In this document: positions 14,444-23,317 of the stretch, piece by piece
Layout: every line of letters begins with the position of its first letter
Numbering within the stretch: the first letter of the stretch is position 1
Source of the DNA: an uncultured Eubacteriales bacterium
GTDB lineage: Bacteria; Bacillota; Clostridia; Oscillospirales; Oscillospiraceae
Assembly: GCA_900320595.1 (NCBI GenBank)
Contig: ONSW01000016.1
Coordinates: 1-45,108 of the forward strand
Direction: 5' to 3'
Length of the DNA: 45,108 nucleotides
Notes under the pieces: model-generated
The model's input: the letters and a program-made list of their open reading frames with translations, nothing else
What the model was told of the DNA's origin: nothing
The model's database searches: none
Made by a program: the position numbers and the translations under genes

Positions 14444-17400
14444 TTATTTTTCTGCGGCGGCGCTCTCTCTGTCCGCGCTGTCCTCCACGAGCTTGGCGCG
14501 GGCGGCCTCCTCTTCCTCTTCGAGGTCGCGGATCGTCTTTCTCCCGCTCGGGTCGAGCTGGGAGACCGTGACGTTCGGGAAGGGGACGTTGATATTGTTG
14601 CGGTAGAAGATCTTGAGGATCTCGCGGTTCAGATAGCGTCCGACGCCCTTGACGTCTGTTTCGAAGCACTTGCAGATGACTGTCAGATCGACGCCGCTTG
14701 CGCCGAGCGCCGAAACGCCGAGATAGGTCGGGCCGTCGAGGATCTTGGGGTTGTTTTCCTTGAGCGCGGGCAGCTCGCGTGCGAGCACGGCCTCGACATA
14801 GTCGATGTCCTGGCCGTATTCGATGCTGATCGTCGAAGCGGCGACGGAGGCCTCCTTGGTCATGTTCAGAACGCCGGAGATGTCGCTGTTGTTGAAGATC
14901 TTGATGTTGCCGTCGGCGCCCATGATCTTTGTCGTGCGCAGGCCGATGTCCATGACGGTGCCGCGGTAGCTCGCGATCGTGACGATGTCGCCGACGCGGA
15001 ACTCGCCTTCAAAGACGATGAAGATACCGGCGAGGATATCCTTGATCAGGCTCTGCGCGCCAAGGCCGATGACCAGCGACAGGATACTGGCGCTCGCGAT
15101 CAGGCCGGTCGCATCAAGGCCGAGGAGATACAGGCAGTAGAAGATAGCGCCGATCGCGCCGCCGTATTTGACGATGGAGAGCAGCAGATGGCCGATCGTC
15201 TCGCTGCGCGTGCCGAGGATCGACGTCAGGATCCGCACCGGGATGCGGAAGAGTGCGACCGCGATGGACGTGAAGACCAGCACCAGCGCGCAGGCGCTGA
15301 AGGCGAAGATGTTCGGGCCTTTGTCCCAGTCGCCGCTCAAGATGTACTGGATGATCGAGCCGTCCTGGAAGATCGTATTCACGCCGAGCACCGAGATGAT
15401 CACGTACAGGATCAGCAGCGCGCACAGCCCGCCGATGAGCACCTGCAGCTTCTGCTCGGGTGCCTTCTCGTCCCACGGGATGCGGCTGTTGTCCCAGCGA
15501 GCGGCGGCCTTCACCGTCGAGGTGCGGCGGCCGGAGGGCAGGATGATGCTGAAAATCTTGGCGTCGAGTCCCAGCTGCTCCTGCTCTTCGCTCATCGTGG
15601 CATAGAGCGTTTCCTCCTCTTCCGTCGTGAGCGTGACCGTCAGCGAGAGGACGAGGATCAGCACAAGGCTCGTCAGCGCCGTGATCACCGAGATCGTGCC
15701 GCGCGCCTGGTACATGCCGGAGCGCGGGATCGCCGTCGCGACATAATAGCCCTCGGAATAGCGGAAATACTGAAAATAGGTGACGCCGTTGACGCGGACG
15801 AAGCCGTAATAGTCGCCGGCGGAGAACGCCTTGGGCGACACGCCCAGCTCCTCGGCAGTCAGGCCGACGCTCGATTCATACGGCGAGTAGAGACAGACAT
15901 GCTCCGGGCTCGCGTCGAAGAGCACGATGAAGCCGCCCTTGAGCATGTCGGAGGAGAAGACATAGCTCAGCTCCGTCGAGGCCAGCAGCTTTTTTGACAG
16001 ATTCGCGTCCAGCCCGAGCTGGATCATGGAGCGGTGCGCCGTGATGCCAGACCCCTCAAGCTCCTCAAGCGAAAGCTCGTCCGCGGCCGCTTCTGTTTCT
16101 GCGGCTTCCGCCTCGGCCGGCTCGGCCTCTGCAGCCGCCGCTGCGAAGACGTCCTCCGCGTGCGCGGCGATCTCCGCCCCCTCCGCGGCTGCGGCGATGT
16201 CCGCCTCGTCCGTGAGCTGGGACAGATCCTCCAGCCCCGCGAATTCCACCAGATCCAGCGCGGAGACGGCAAATTCGTTGGCATAGTGGGAGACGTAGAT
16301 CGTCTCGCCGTCAAAGCCCTTGGTCGTGTAATAGGTAAAGGCGACGCCGACATACTGTCCGTTCTCGCCGATATCGTTGACCATGGGCTCCTGCACGTAC
16401 GCGTCGGTCTTGCCGTCGAGCACCTGCAGGAAAGGATAGGACTGGTCGTCCGGGTCATGGCTGATCTCAAAGAACCAGTTTCCGGTGTTGGTGGCGATAA
16501 CGCGGCCGTTCTCGTCGAAAACATAGATCGACTCGATATCGTTCTTGTCGCACAGCTCCTGAAGCCGCGCGGAATAGGGGACGGATCTGAGCCGGTTGCC
16601 CTCGTCGTCGGTCATAAAGTGCTTGTTGCCGTCCTCGTCATAGTAGGAATGGTAACGCCCCGAGGACTCGTTGAGCAGGGAGGGGTCCTCCTCGAGCAGA
16701 TAGGAGATCAGCCTGGCCTTGGAGAGGAAGCGGCGGTTATAGTATTCCTTGATGATGTCGCGGTTGTACAGGCTCTCCTCATAGCGGCCGCTCACCTCGT
16801 CGAGCGCGACGACGGAGCTTTCGATGCCCTCGGAGATCTCGAGCAGGGTCTGGGTATAGAAGGAGATGCCGAAGATCAGCAGCACGCCGAGGATCGTCAG
16901 CGGAAAGACCTTGCGGAAGATCGACTTGTCAAAAATCAGCGGCGAGCCTTTTTTCCGGATGAAGATGCGCTTGTCGGTCTTGACCTCGTGGCGGACAAAA
17001 TCGTTGCGCACGATGACGGCATAGGCCAGGCACAGCAGCATGACCAGGATAAAGCCCATGTCGGACCAGAAGAGCACGTATTTGTCGCTTGAAAAGATCT
17101 CCTTCGTGTCCGCCACAGCGCAGACCACGGTCTGCTCCCCCACCGTGCGGGAGACGCAGTAGTACCGGACGCCCTTGATCGTTTCGATGCCGGCGTAGCC
17201 GTCGCGCAGCGCCGCCTCGGTCAGCCCGGCCTCCAGCGCGCTCTGCCCGGTCAGGACCTCCTCGCCGTTTTTGTAATAGATAAACGAACCGTCCGCGGGG
17301 TTGACCGCGAAGAGGAAGCCGTTGTTGCCGATGGCCGTGCGGCTGAGCACGACGGAGACGTCCTTGAGGGAGCTGATCTGGATATCGAGCGTCGAGGCGT

Positions 17401-18013
17401 TGGCGCCCAGCACCACGCAGAATTCCGAGGGGCCGTAGGCCATGCGCTCGGAATAGAAATAGAAGTAGCCGTAGCTGTTGTTTTCCATCGCGGGCGTGAC
17501 CGTGCCGTCTTCCTCGCGCGTGCCGCGCCGCAGCAGGGCGACGTTATCCTTTGTCAGCAGCCCCATGTCCGCAAGGTCGGCTCCGGTATAGTCCTCATAC
17601 GGTGAGAGCAGGACCTGCCCGTCGTCGGACATGATGAAGAGATAATCCACGCCCGAGCGCTCGACCATGTCGGCAAAGACCTCGCTGCGCGTCGCGGCGT
17701 CCGCCGTGGCGAGCGAATCGAACAGGCCGCTCGACAAAAGCTCCTTGAGATCGTCGAGCATATCCTGGTTCGCGTCATGGTAGACCCGCGTCAGCTCCGC
17801 CGCGTCCTCGGCGTTCTTTTCCAGGATCGAGACCGCTTCGGTGAGCGCCTGCTCGCTGTTCTCCCGCTGCTTGGTCAGCGCGGTTTTGTGCTGCATCTGG
17901 CGCAGGAACAGCGCGATCAGCACCGCGCCGAGCACGATCAGCACCGCGTTGAACACGACCTTGGAGAAGAAATAAATATTTGCTTTTTTCCGGATCTCTT
18001 TCTGTACGGGCAT
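14444..18013 (-). CDS. Very large MscS-type mechanosensitive channel with two extracytoplasmic sensor regions
   Basis: 1189 residues, about four times the length of E. coli MscS. Order: membrane helix (19-41); first extracytoplasmic region of Cache-like appearance (45-310); helices near 315 and 370-392; second extracytoplasmic region (395-765); helix (770-795); a further set of helices (860-970); MscS pore and vestibule (about 970-1150: LIASASILSLVIGLGAQSLI, FEGEFRVGDIVTI, RGTVMDIGLRTTKI). An Ala/Glu-rich low-complexity stretch lies at about 601-645 inside the second sensor. MscS channels release solutes on hypo-osmotic shock; the sensor regions suggest gating or signalling by ligands too. 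Start follows AAAAGGAGTTCCGCC. Transcribed alone. Confidence 0.88.
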   Translation of the reverse strand: MPVQKEIRKKANIYFFSKVVFNAVLIVLGAVLIALFLRQMQHKTALTKQRENSEQALTEAVSILEKNAEDAAELTRVYHDANQDMLDDLKELLSSGLFDSLATADAATRSEVFADMVERSGVDYLFIMSDDGQVLLSPYEDYTGADLADMGLLTKDNVALLRRGTREEDGTVTPAMENNSYGYFYFYSERMAYGPSEFCVVLGANASTLDIQISSLKDVSVVLSRTAIGNNGFLFAVNPADGSFIYYKNGEEVLTGQSALEAGLTEAALRDGYAGIETIKGVRYYCVSRTVGEQTVVCAVADTKEIFSSDKYVLFWSDMGFILVMLLCLAYAVIVRNDFVRHEVKTDKRIFIRKKGSPLIFDKSIFRKVFPLTILGVLLIFGISFYTQTLLEISEGIESSVVALDEVSGRYEESLYNRDIIKEYYNRRFLSKARLISYLLEEDPSLLNESSGRYHSYYDEDGNKHFMTDDEGNRLRSVPYSARLQELCDKNDIESIYVFDENGRVIATNTGNWFFEISHDPDDQSYPFLQVLDGKTDAYVQEPMVNDIGENGQYVGVAFTYYTTKGFDGETIYVSHYANEFAVSALDLVEFAGLEDLSQLTDEADIAAAAEGAEIAAHAEDVFAAAAAEAEPAEAEAAETEAAADELSLEELEGSGITAHRSMIQLGLDANLSKKLLASTELSYVFSSDMLKGGFIVLFDASPEHVCLYSPYESSVGLTAEELGVSPKAFSAGDYYGFVRVNGVTYFQYFRYSEGYYVATAIPRSGMYQARGTISVITALTSLVLILVLSLTVTLTTEEEETLYATMSEEQEQLGLDAKIFSIILPSGRRTSTVKAAARWDNSRIPWDEKAPEQKLQVLIGGLCALLILYVIISVLGVNTIFQDGSIIQYILSGDWDKGPNIFAFSACALVLVFTSIAVALFRIPVRILTSILGTRSETIGHLLLSIVKYGGAIGAIFYCLYLLGLDATGLIASASILSLVIGLGAQSLIKDILAGIFIVFEGEFRVGDIVTIASYRGTVMDIGLRTTKIMGADGNIKIFNNSDISGVLNMTKEASVAASTISIEYGQDIDYVEAVLARELPALKENNPKILDGPTYLGVSALGASGVDLTVICKCFETDVKGVGRYLNREILKIFYRNNINVPFPNVTVSQLDPSGRKTIRDLEEEEEAARAKLVEDSADRESAAAEK

Positions 18014-18077
18014 GGCGGAACTCCTTTTCGTGCGCTCATGACGAGCCGTGACGGGGCGAAAAAATGTTTATCGATTC

Positions 18078-18106
18078 ATTATACACCATATTTCCCGGGG
18101 AATAAA
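18078..18106 (-). promoter_or_regulatory. Predicted promoter of the MscS gene
   Basis: On the minus strand: weak TTTATT (18101-18106), 17-base spacer, TATAAT preceded by TG (18078-18083), 64 bases before the start codon. Confidence 0.5.
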
Positions 18107-18124
18107 TATTTTTCTTGCAAAACT

Positions 18125-18140
18125 GCCTGTTTTTTCAGGC
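18125..18140 (-). terminator. Short terminator-like hairpin at the tctA stop
   Basis: GCCTG/CAGGC stem with a six-base loop overlapping the tctA stop codon, followed on the minus strand by AGTTTTGC. A weak stem, so some read-through into the MscS gene is possible. Confidence 0.45.
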
Positions 18141-19640
18141 GGAGCGCTTCTCCCGCAGGCGGGAGACAGCGCGCCTGACGCCGGGGATGTTCAGGACGAT
18201 CGTCGCCGCGGTCAGCACGAGGAGGATCAGCGTGATCGGGCGCAGGAAAAGCGCCGCGGCGGGGTTTTCCGCGGTCGAGGCCAGCGACACGGCGCGGCGG
18301 AAATTCGCGTCCATCATGCCGCCGAGCACCAGCCCGAGCGTAAGCGGCGCCGTACCGTAGCCGCGGCGGCGGAGGAAAAAGCCCAGCACGCCGAAGAAAA
18401 ACATGACGCCGACGTCAAAGAGTCGGTTCGAGCAGGCATAGGCGCCGATCACGCACAGCACCGTGACAAGCGGCAACAGGATGCGCCGCGGCACGGCGAC
18501 GACGCGGCTGATGCGCGGCGCGGCGAGCAGCCCGAGCAGCAGCAGGAACACGCTGCCCAGCAGCCCGCCGGCGAGGATCGCGTGAAAGCTCGCGGTGTTT
18601 CGCATCAAAAAGGTCGGCCCCGGCTGCAGCCCGTGGACATAGAATACGGACAGGATGATCGCCGTGACCGCGTCGCCGGGGACGGCGAGCGTCAGCATCG
18701 GGATCAGCGCGCCGCCGATGCAGGCGTTGTTGGCGCTCTCCGAGGCGACGACGCCCTCCACCGCGCCCTCGCCGAAGGGGCGCGAGGGCTTTTTGACGAT
18801 GCGGTTCGCCTCGCCGTAGGCGAGAAAGGCCGCGACGGGCGTGCCCGCGCCGGGCAGCGCGCCGACAAGCGTGCCGATCGTGCAGTAATAAAGCGCGCGC
18901 GGGAGCTCCTTCAAAAGCGTCCGAAGCGGGATCTTCTCCCGCCGGAGCGCGCCGAGCGCGCCGTCCGCGGCGCCGTCCGCCACGGCGGAGAGCACCTCGG
19001 CTAAGCCGAAGAGCCCCACGAGGGCGGGAACGGTCGGGATCCCGGCCATGAGCGGCGCGACGCCGAAGGTCAGGCGCGGCGTGCCGACCACGCTGTCAAG
19101 TCCGATCAGCGCCAGAAACACGCCGAGCAGCGCGCTTACCAGCCCCTTGGCATAGTTTCCGGTGCTCAGCCCCCCGACGGTCGCAAGCCCGAAGAGCGAG
19201 AGGAGGAAATAATCCATCGGCTGAAAGCGCAGCGCCAGCGCCGTGACCGGCCGCGCCAGCAGCCCGAGCGCCAGCAGCCCGAACACGCTGCCGACGAAGG
19301 AATAGACTGCGGCATAGAGCAGCGCCTTGTACGCCTCGCCCCGCCGGGCGAGGGGGTAGCCGTCAAGGGTCGTGACAACGCTCGACGGCGCGCCGGGGAT
19401 GTTGATCAAAATCGCGGAGATCGCGCCGGAGAACACGCCGACGACGTAAACGCCCATGATCATGGCAAGCGCGTCGGTAGTCTCCCAGGTATAGGTCAGC
19501 GAGACCAGCAGCGCCGTCGCCATCGAGACCGACAGCCCGGGGATCGCGCCGACGAAGAGCCCGGCCGCCGCGCCGACAAAGCACAGCAGCACAAAGCGGG
19601 GGTCGATAAAATAGGGGAGCATGCCCGCAAACAGTTCCAT
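18135..19640 (-). CDS. tctA: Tripartite tricarboxylate transporter, large permease subunit TctA
   Basis: 501 residues from ATG at 19640, the usual size for TctA; an upstream in-frame ATG would overlap tctB. About 11-12 membrane helices. Family motifs seen include GAIPGLSVSMATALLVSLTY (about 27-46), INIPGAPSSVVTTLDGYPLA (about 93-112) and the second internal repeat with GALPGAGTPVAAFLAYGEA. With TctB and the lipoprotein TctC it imports carboxylates using an ion gradient. It begins 13 bases after tctB. Confidence 0.92.
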   Translation of the reverse strand: MELFAGMLPYFIDPRFVLLCFVGAAAGLFVGAIPGLSVSMATALLVSLTYTWETTDALAMIMGVYVVGVFSGAISAILINIPGAPSSVVTTLDGYPLARRGEAYKALLYAAVYSFVGSVFGLLALGLLARPVTALALRFQPMDYFLLSLFGLATVGGLSTGNYAKGLVSALLGVFLALIGLDSVVGTPRLTFGVAPLMAGIPTVPALVGLFGLAEVLSAVADGAADGALGALRREKIPLRTLLKELPRALYYCTIGTLVGALPGAGTPVAAFLAYGEANRIVKKPSRPFGEGAVEGVVASESANNACIGGALIPMLTLAVPGDAVTAIILSVFYVHGLQPGPTFLMRNTASFHAILAGGLLGSVFLLLLGLLAAPRISRVVAVPRRILLPLVTVLCVIGAYACSNRLFDVGVMFFFGVLGFFLRRRGYGTAPLTLGLVLGGMMDANFRRAVSLASTAENPAAALFLRPITLILLVLTAATIVLNIPGVRRAVSRLREKRSA

Positions 19641-19653
19641 TCTCTGCCCCCCT

Positions 19654-20121
19654 TTACGGCAGACGCACGCCGAGCCCGAGCGCAAAGAGCGCATAGAGCA
19701 CGAGCGGCGCGGCGACGGCCACTGCGGCGATCACCCACCACCGGCGCTCGCCGAGGAAGAGCATCATCGCCGCGAGGAAAAGCGCCGTGGCGGGGAGGAA
19801 GCGGATGAGCGGCAGCAGCGCGCAATAGGCCGCGGCCATAAGCGCGGTTATAAAGACGCGCCGCGCCCGCCGTCCGTCCGGCTTGCCGGCGCTCTGCTCG
19901 TCCCGGCGCTCCGCCGTCTCGCGGCAGCCGCCGAGCAGCGCGGCGCCGAGCAGCGCGGCAAACACGGCCAGCAGCATCGGGAAGAGCCAGGGCGAGAGGA
20001 TCCACGCGGTCTGCACCGCGGAGCGGCGGAAGCTGATAAGACTGTACGCGCCGAGCGCAAGCCCCGCGGCCAGGACGGCAAGTCCCTCCCGGAACGTTTT
20101 GTTTTTCAGTTGTTCGCGCAC
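19654..20121 (-). CDS. tctB: Tripartite tricarboxylate transporter, small subunit TctB
   Basis: 155 residues from a GTG at 20121, chosen because GGAAGGGAGG lies just upstream and because the length then equals the TctB norm of about 150. An earlier in-frame ATG would start inside the tctC gene. Four predicted membrane helices, first pair around 15-60, second pair around 95-150. Sequence is poorly conserved, as usual for TctB; the assignment rests on size, topology and position between tctC and tctA. Confidence 0.82.
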   Translation of the reverse strand: MREQLKNKTFREGLAVLAAGLALGAYSLISFRRSAVQTAWILSPWLFPMLLAVFAALLGAALLGGCRETAERRDEQSAGKPDGRRARRVFITALMAAAYCALLPLIRFLPATALFLAAMMLFLGERRWWVIAAVAVAAPLVLYALFALGLGVRLP

Positions 20122-20158
20122 AGGGGCTCCCTCCCTTCCTCGGTCAAAGGTGTCGAGC

Positions 20159-20186
20159 GGGGTCCGGGTCATCTGTCCCGGACCCC
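20159..20186 (-). other. Stem-loop between tctC and tctB
   Basis: GGGGTCCGGG and CCCGGACCCC form a perfect 10-bp stem with an 8-base loop, 28 bases after the tctC stop. No T-run follows on the minus strand, so it probably stabilises the tctC message or allows partial termination, giving more binding protein than permease. Confidence 0.55.
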
Positions 20187-20213
20187 GTCGTGAGTCTTCT
20201 TTTATAAGTCCGC

Positions 20214-21254
20214 TCAGGCCGCGGGACGGTCGATGCCGAAGTCCGCAGGGCTGTACACGGTAGCCCCCGCGTCGGCCATCAGCCAGCAGACGGTGGATTC
20301 CCATTCGCGGTAAAAGGCGCGGATCTCGTCGACCGTGTGGTATTTCTCATAGAGCTTTTCGATGCTGTTGCTGTCCATAAAATCCACAAATTCGCTGTCG
20401 CGGAAGGCCTCCTCGCACGCGCTGCGGAGCATGGCCTGCACGTCTTCCGGAACGCCGTCCGCGACAAGCAGGCTCAGCGGCGTGTAGGGGATCGAGAGCA
20501 GCGCCTCGCTGCCCGCCATGACCTCGCTGAGCGCGGGGACGTCGGGGTATTTCTCCATGCGCCCGGTCGCGCAGACGGCCAGCAGCCGCAGCTCGCCGGC
20601 CTCGAGATAGTCCGTGACGGTGGAATAGTTGGCGTTGGTGAAGACGACCTGGCCGCTCATGACGGCGACGATGCCGTCCGAGCCGGAGGAATAGGCCGTC
20701 AGCGCGGGGTAATAGCCGAACTCGTTCATGATCAGCGCCTGGACGTGGCCGGAGCCGCCGGGGCCGGTATAGGCCATCTGGATCGTGTTGGGCGCGGCCT
20801 TGATGGCGGCGAGCAGATCCCCGATCGTCTGATAGGGCGATTTTTTCCCGACGACGATGACCTTGATGTCGTTGGCGACGGTATAGATGGGGTCAAAATC
20901 GTCATAGCTCATGTCGCTGATGCCCATGACGCGCTGCGTGCCGAGGCTGTCCGCCGCGAAGAGAACGACCGAGCCGTCCCGCGGCGCGTCCAGAGCCGCC
21001 CGGCAGCCGAGCGAGCCGGAGGCGCCGGGCTGGTTGTCGATGACGACGGAGACGCCGAGCGCGCGCCCGAGCGCCGCGCCGAGCTTGCGGCCGACCAGGT
21101 CGGTCGTACCGTTTGCGCCGTAAGGCACGATCATCCGGATGGTCTTGAAGGGGTATTTCCCCGCCCCGTTTCCCGCCGCGCCGCAGGCGGCGAGCGAGAG
21201 CAGCAGACACACGGCGAGCGCAAGCGCCGTGAGGGTATGGATCATTCTTCTCAT
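20214..21254 (-). CDS. tctC: TctC-type solute-binding lipoprotein
   Basis: 346 residues from ATG at 21254 (AGGAGC upstream). Lipoprotein signal MRRMIHTLTALALAVCLLLS followed by the lipobox LAAC with Cys24. The mature part is a Bug/TctC family binding protein: PYGANGTTDLVGRKLGAALG near 54-73, VIDNQPGASGSLG near 80, TGPGGSGH near 165 and a FxDFM tail helix. It captures a carboxylate and delivers it to TctAB; the substrate cannot be read from the sequence. First gene of the tct operon. Confidence 0.9.
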   Translation of the reverse strand: MRRMIHTLTALALAVCLLLSLAACGAAGNGAGKYPFKTIRMIVPYGANGTTDLVGRKLGAALGRALGVSVVIDNQPGASGSLGCRAALDAPRDGSVVLFAADSLGTQRVMGISDMSYDDFDPIYTVANDIKVIVVGKKSPYQTIGDLLAAIKAAPNTIQMAYTGPGGSGHVQALIMNEFGYYPALTAYSSGSDGIVAVMSGQVVFTNANYSTVTDYLEAGELRLLAVCATGRMEKYPDVPALSEVMAGSEALLSIPYTPLSLLVADGVPEDVQAMLRSACEEAFRDSEFVDFMDSNSIEKLYEKYHTVDEIRAFYREWESTVCWLMADAGATVYSPADFGIDRPAA

Positions 21255-21323
21255 GAACAAAGCTCCTGTTTCTTTCCCAAAAGGGCGCGCCATGCGGCCG
21301 CTCCCCCGTATTATTCCATGTTT

Positions 21324-21352
21324 ACCTTACCTGTTTTCCGCCCGCTTGTCAA
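21324..21352 (-). promoter_or_regulatory. Predicted promoter of the tct operon
   Basis: Minus strand: TTGACA (21347-21352), 17-base spacer, TAAGGT (21324-21329). The -35 is perfect and the -10 is weak. Confidence 0.45.
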
Positions 21353-21403
21353 CGAGGTTTTTCCGCCCCGCGGCGGGGTTTTCTCCTGTTTCACTCCGTT
21401 CGA

Positions 21404-21432
21404 TTTACAAGCGCGCCAAAATATGCTATCAT
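21404..21432 (+). promoter_or_regulatory. Predicted promoter of the ferredoxin-SDR fusion
   Basis: TTTACA (21404-21409), 17-base spacer, TATCAT (21427-21432), 52 bases before the start codon. Confidence 0.55.
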
Positions 21433-21484
21433 GATCTAAACAACCGGGAAATATTAACAGACTTCTCCAAGGAGGCTTCTTCCT

Positions 21485-23128
21485 ATGATTTTATACTTCT
21501 CGGCGACGGGCAACTGCGCCTTTGCCGCCAAACGCATCGCCGAACGCACCGGCGACGAGGCCGTGAATCTGCTGGAAAAATTCCGCGCGAACGACCACAG
21601 CGCGCTCCATTCGGAAAAGCCCTGGGTCGTCGTCTCGCCGGTGTATGTGGCGGAGATGCCCCGGCTCGTGGCCGACTGGCTGAAGGCCACGCCGCTGACG
21701 GGCAGCCGCGACATCTTCTTCGTCTTCACCGCGGCAAGCGAGATGAGCTGCTCGGGCTATTTCGCCAAACAGCTCGTCGAGGAAAAGGGCATGGTCTACC
21801 ACGGCAGCGCCAGCGTCCGGATGCCGACGAACTACCCCGTCTTCTTCACGGTCAAGGAGGACTATGAATGCCGGAAGATCGTCGAGGACGCGATTGCCGT
21901 GATCGACAAGGCGGCGGAGATCATCGCCCTGAACGGCGTCATCCCCGAGAAGAAGCCGGGCAGGGCCACGCTCGCCGCGACGATCCCGGTCAACGAGCTG
22001 TACTACAAATACTTTGTCAAGGCCGACGACTTTTACGCCACCGACGCGTGCATCTCCTGCGGCAAATGCACGAGGGTCTGTCCCTATGCCAACATCACGC
22101 TCCGGGACGGCAAGCCCGTCTGGGGCGGGAAATGCACGCACTGCATGGCCTGTCTCTCCGCTTGCCCGAAGGAGGCCATCGAGTACGGCGCCAAAACGGT
22201 GGGCAAGCGGCGCTATCACTTCCCGAAAAATCTCAAGGTGCAGGAGACTGTCGGTCTCCCGCAGACGAAAGGAGACAAAAAGATGAAAGTTGTTCTGGCA
22301 GGCGCCTTCGGCCATCTCGGGCTCGACATCCTGCGCGAGCTGGTGGCCCGGGGCTATGACGTCGTCGCGAACGGCCGCACGCCGCACGAGGTGCCCGGCT
22401 GCACGGGCTTTACCCCCTTTGCCGCCGACGCGCAGAAGCCCGAGACACTGCGCGGGATGTGCGACGGGGCGGATCTCGTGATCTCCACCGTGGGCCTCAC
22501 CAAGGCCAGCGCCACGGTCAGCAGCTATGACATCGACTATCAGGGCAATATGAACATCCTTGCCGAGGCCAAGCGCGCGGGCGTGAAGAACTTTGCTTAC
22601 ATCTCCGTGCTCAAGGCCGACGGCAACCCCTCCGTCCCGATGCTCGACGCCAAGGCCAAGTTTGAGGAGGAGCTGAAAAAGAGCGGCCTCAACTGGGTCA
22701 TCTTCCGTCCGAGCGGCTATTTCTACGACATCGCCAAGGTCTTCATGCCGATGATCGAAAAGGGCAAGGTCACGCTGCTGGGCAGCGGGGCGGTGCACTG
22801 CAACGTCGTCGACACGCCGGACTTCGCCCGCTTCATCGTCGATCACATGTGCGACAACGGCAAGGTCTACAATGTCGGCGGCAAGGAGACCTGGAGCTAT
22901 GAGGAGCTGGCGCGGATGTTCTTCGCCGCCGCCGGCAAGGAGCCCAAGATCAGCCGCGCGCCGGCCGCGCTGTTCGACGTGCTGGCCTGGGTCAACAAGA
23001 AAAAGAAGAACGGCAAGGAGGCCATCATCCGCTTCTCCAAGTGGACGCTGACCGAGGAGATGGTCGGCGACACCATCGTCGGCGACGCGAGCTTTGCGGA
23101 GTATATTAAGAACTGCTATAAGAAATAA
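21485..23128 (+). CDS. EFR1-type flavodoxin/ferredoxin fused to an NmrA-like SDR protein
   Basis: 547 residues. Residues 1-160 are flavodoxin-like (ILYFSATGNCAFAAKRIAER, FMN loop; VSPVYVAEMPRLVADWL). Residues about 180-230 hold two 4Fe-4S sites (CISCGKCTRVCPY and CTHCMACLSACP). Residues 267-547 are an atypical short-chain dehydrogenase with the NAD(P) loop VVLAGAFGHLGLDIL, STVGLTK and NVVDTPDF. The second part begins at Met267 (22283), which still has AAAGGAG and correct spacing upstream, so it can also be translated alone. Redox partner or substrate unknown. Start follows AAGGAGGCTTCTTCCT. It ends at a strong terminator. Confidence 0.85.
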   Translation: MILYFSATGNCAFAAKRIAERTGDEAVNLLEKFRANDHSALHSEKPWVVVSPVYVAEMPRLVADWLKATPLTGSRDIFFVFTAASEMSCSGYFAKQLVEEKGMVYHGSASVRMPTNYPVFFTVKEDYECRKIVEDAIAVIDKAAEIIALNGVIPEKKPGRATLAATIPVNELYYKYFVKADDFYATDACISCGKCTRVCPYANITLRDGKPVWGGKCTHCMACLSACPKEAIEYGAKTVGKRRYHFPKNLKVQETVGLPQTKGDKKMKVVLAGAFGHLGLDILRELVARGYDVVANGRTPHEVPGCTGFTPFAADAQKPETLRGMCDGADLVISTVGLTKASATVSSYDIDYQGNMNILAEAKRAGVKNFAYISVLKADGNPSVPMLDAKAKFEEELKKSGLNWVIFRPSGYFYDIAKVFMPMIEKGKVTLLGSGAVHCNVVDTPDFARFIVDHMCDNGKVYNVGGKETWSYEELARMFFAAAGKEPKISRAPAALFDVLAWVNKKKKNGKEAIIRFSKWTLTEEMVGDTIVGDASFAEYIKNCYKK

Positions 23129-23143
23129 GAGTACTGAAAAAAC

Positions 23144-23180
23144 GAAGCCGCTACAAAAGCGGCTTCATTTTTGCTCTTTT
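23144..23180 (+). terminator. Intrinsic terminator after the ferredoxin-SDR gene
   Basis: GAAGCCGCT and AGCGGCTTC (9 bp, 5-base loop) followed by ATTTTTGCTCTTTT. Confidence 0.88.
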
Positions 23181-23245
23181 GAGGTCTTTTGCCGCATGAT
23201 CGCCGCCTCTCGGGATGACAGGAGCGGAAGTTGCCCTCGGCCCGA

Positions 23246-23284
23246 ACGGCTGTCCGGACTACCGGACAGTCGTTTTGCTATGAT
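23246..23284 (+). promoter_or_regulatory. Hairpin/palindrome and -10-like box before the SLOG-like gene
   Basis: ACGGCTGTCCGG and CCGGACAGTCGT pair (one G-T) around ACTA, followed by TTTTGC and then TATGAT at 23279-23284. It reads either as a terminator or as an operator palindrome (TGTCCGG-N4-CCGGACA) beside a -10. No good -35 was found. Confidence 0.4.
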
Positions 23285-23317
23285 AAAGGCATCCAAACGG
23301 GAGCGGAGGGGAAAGCG

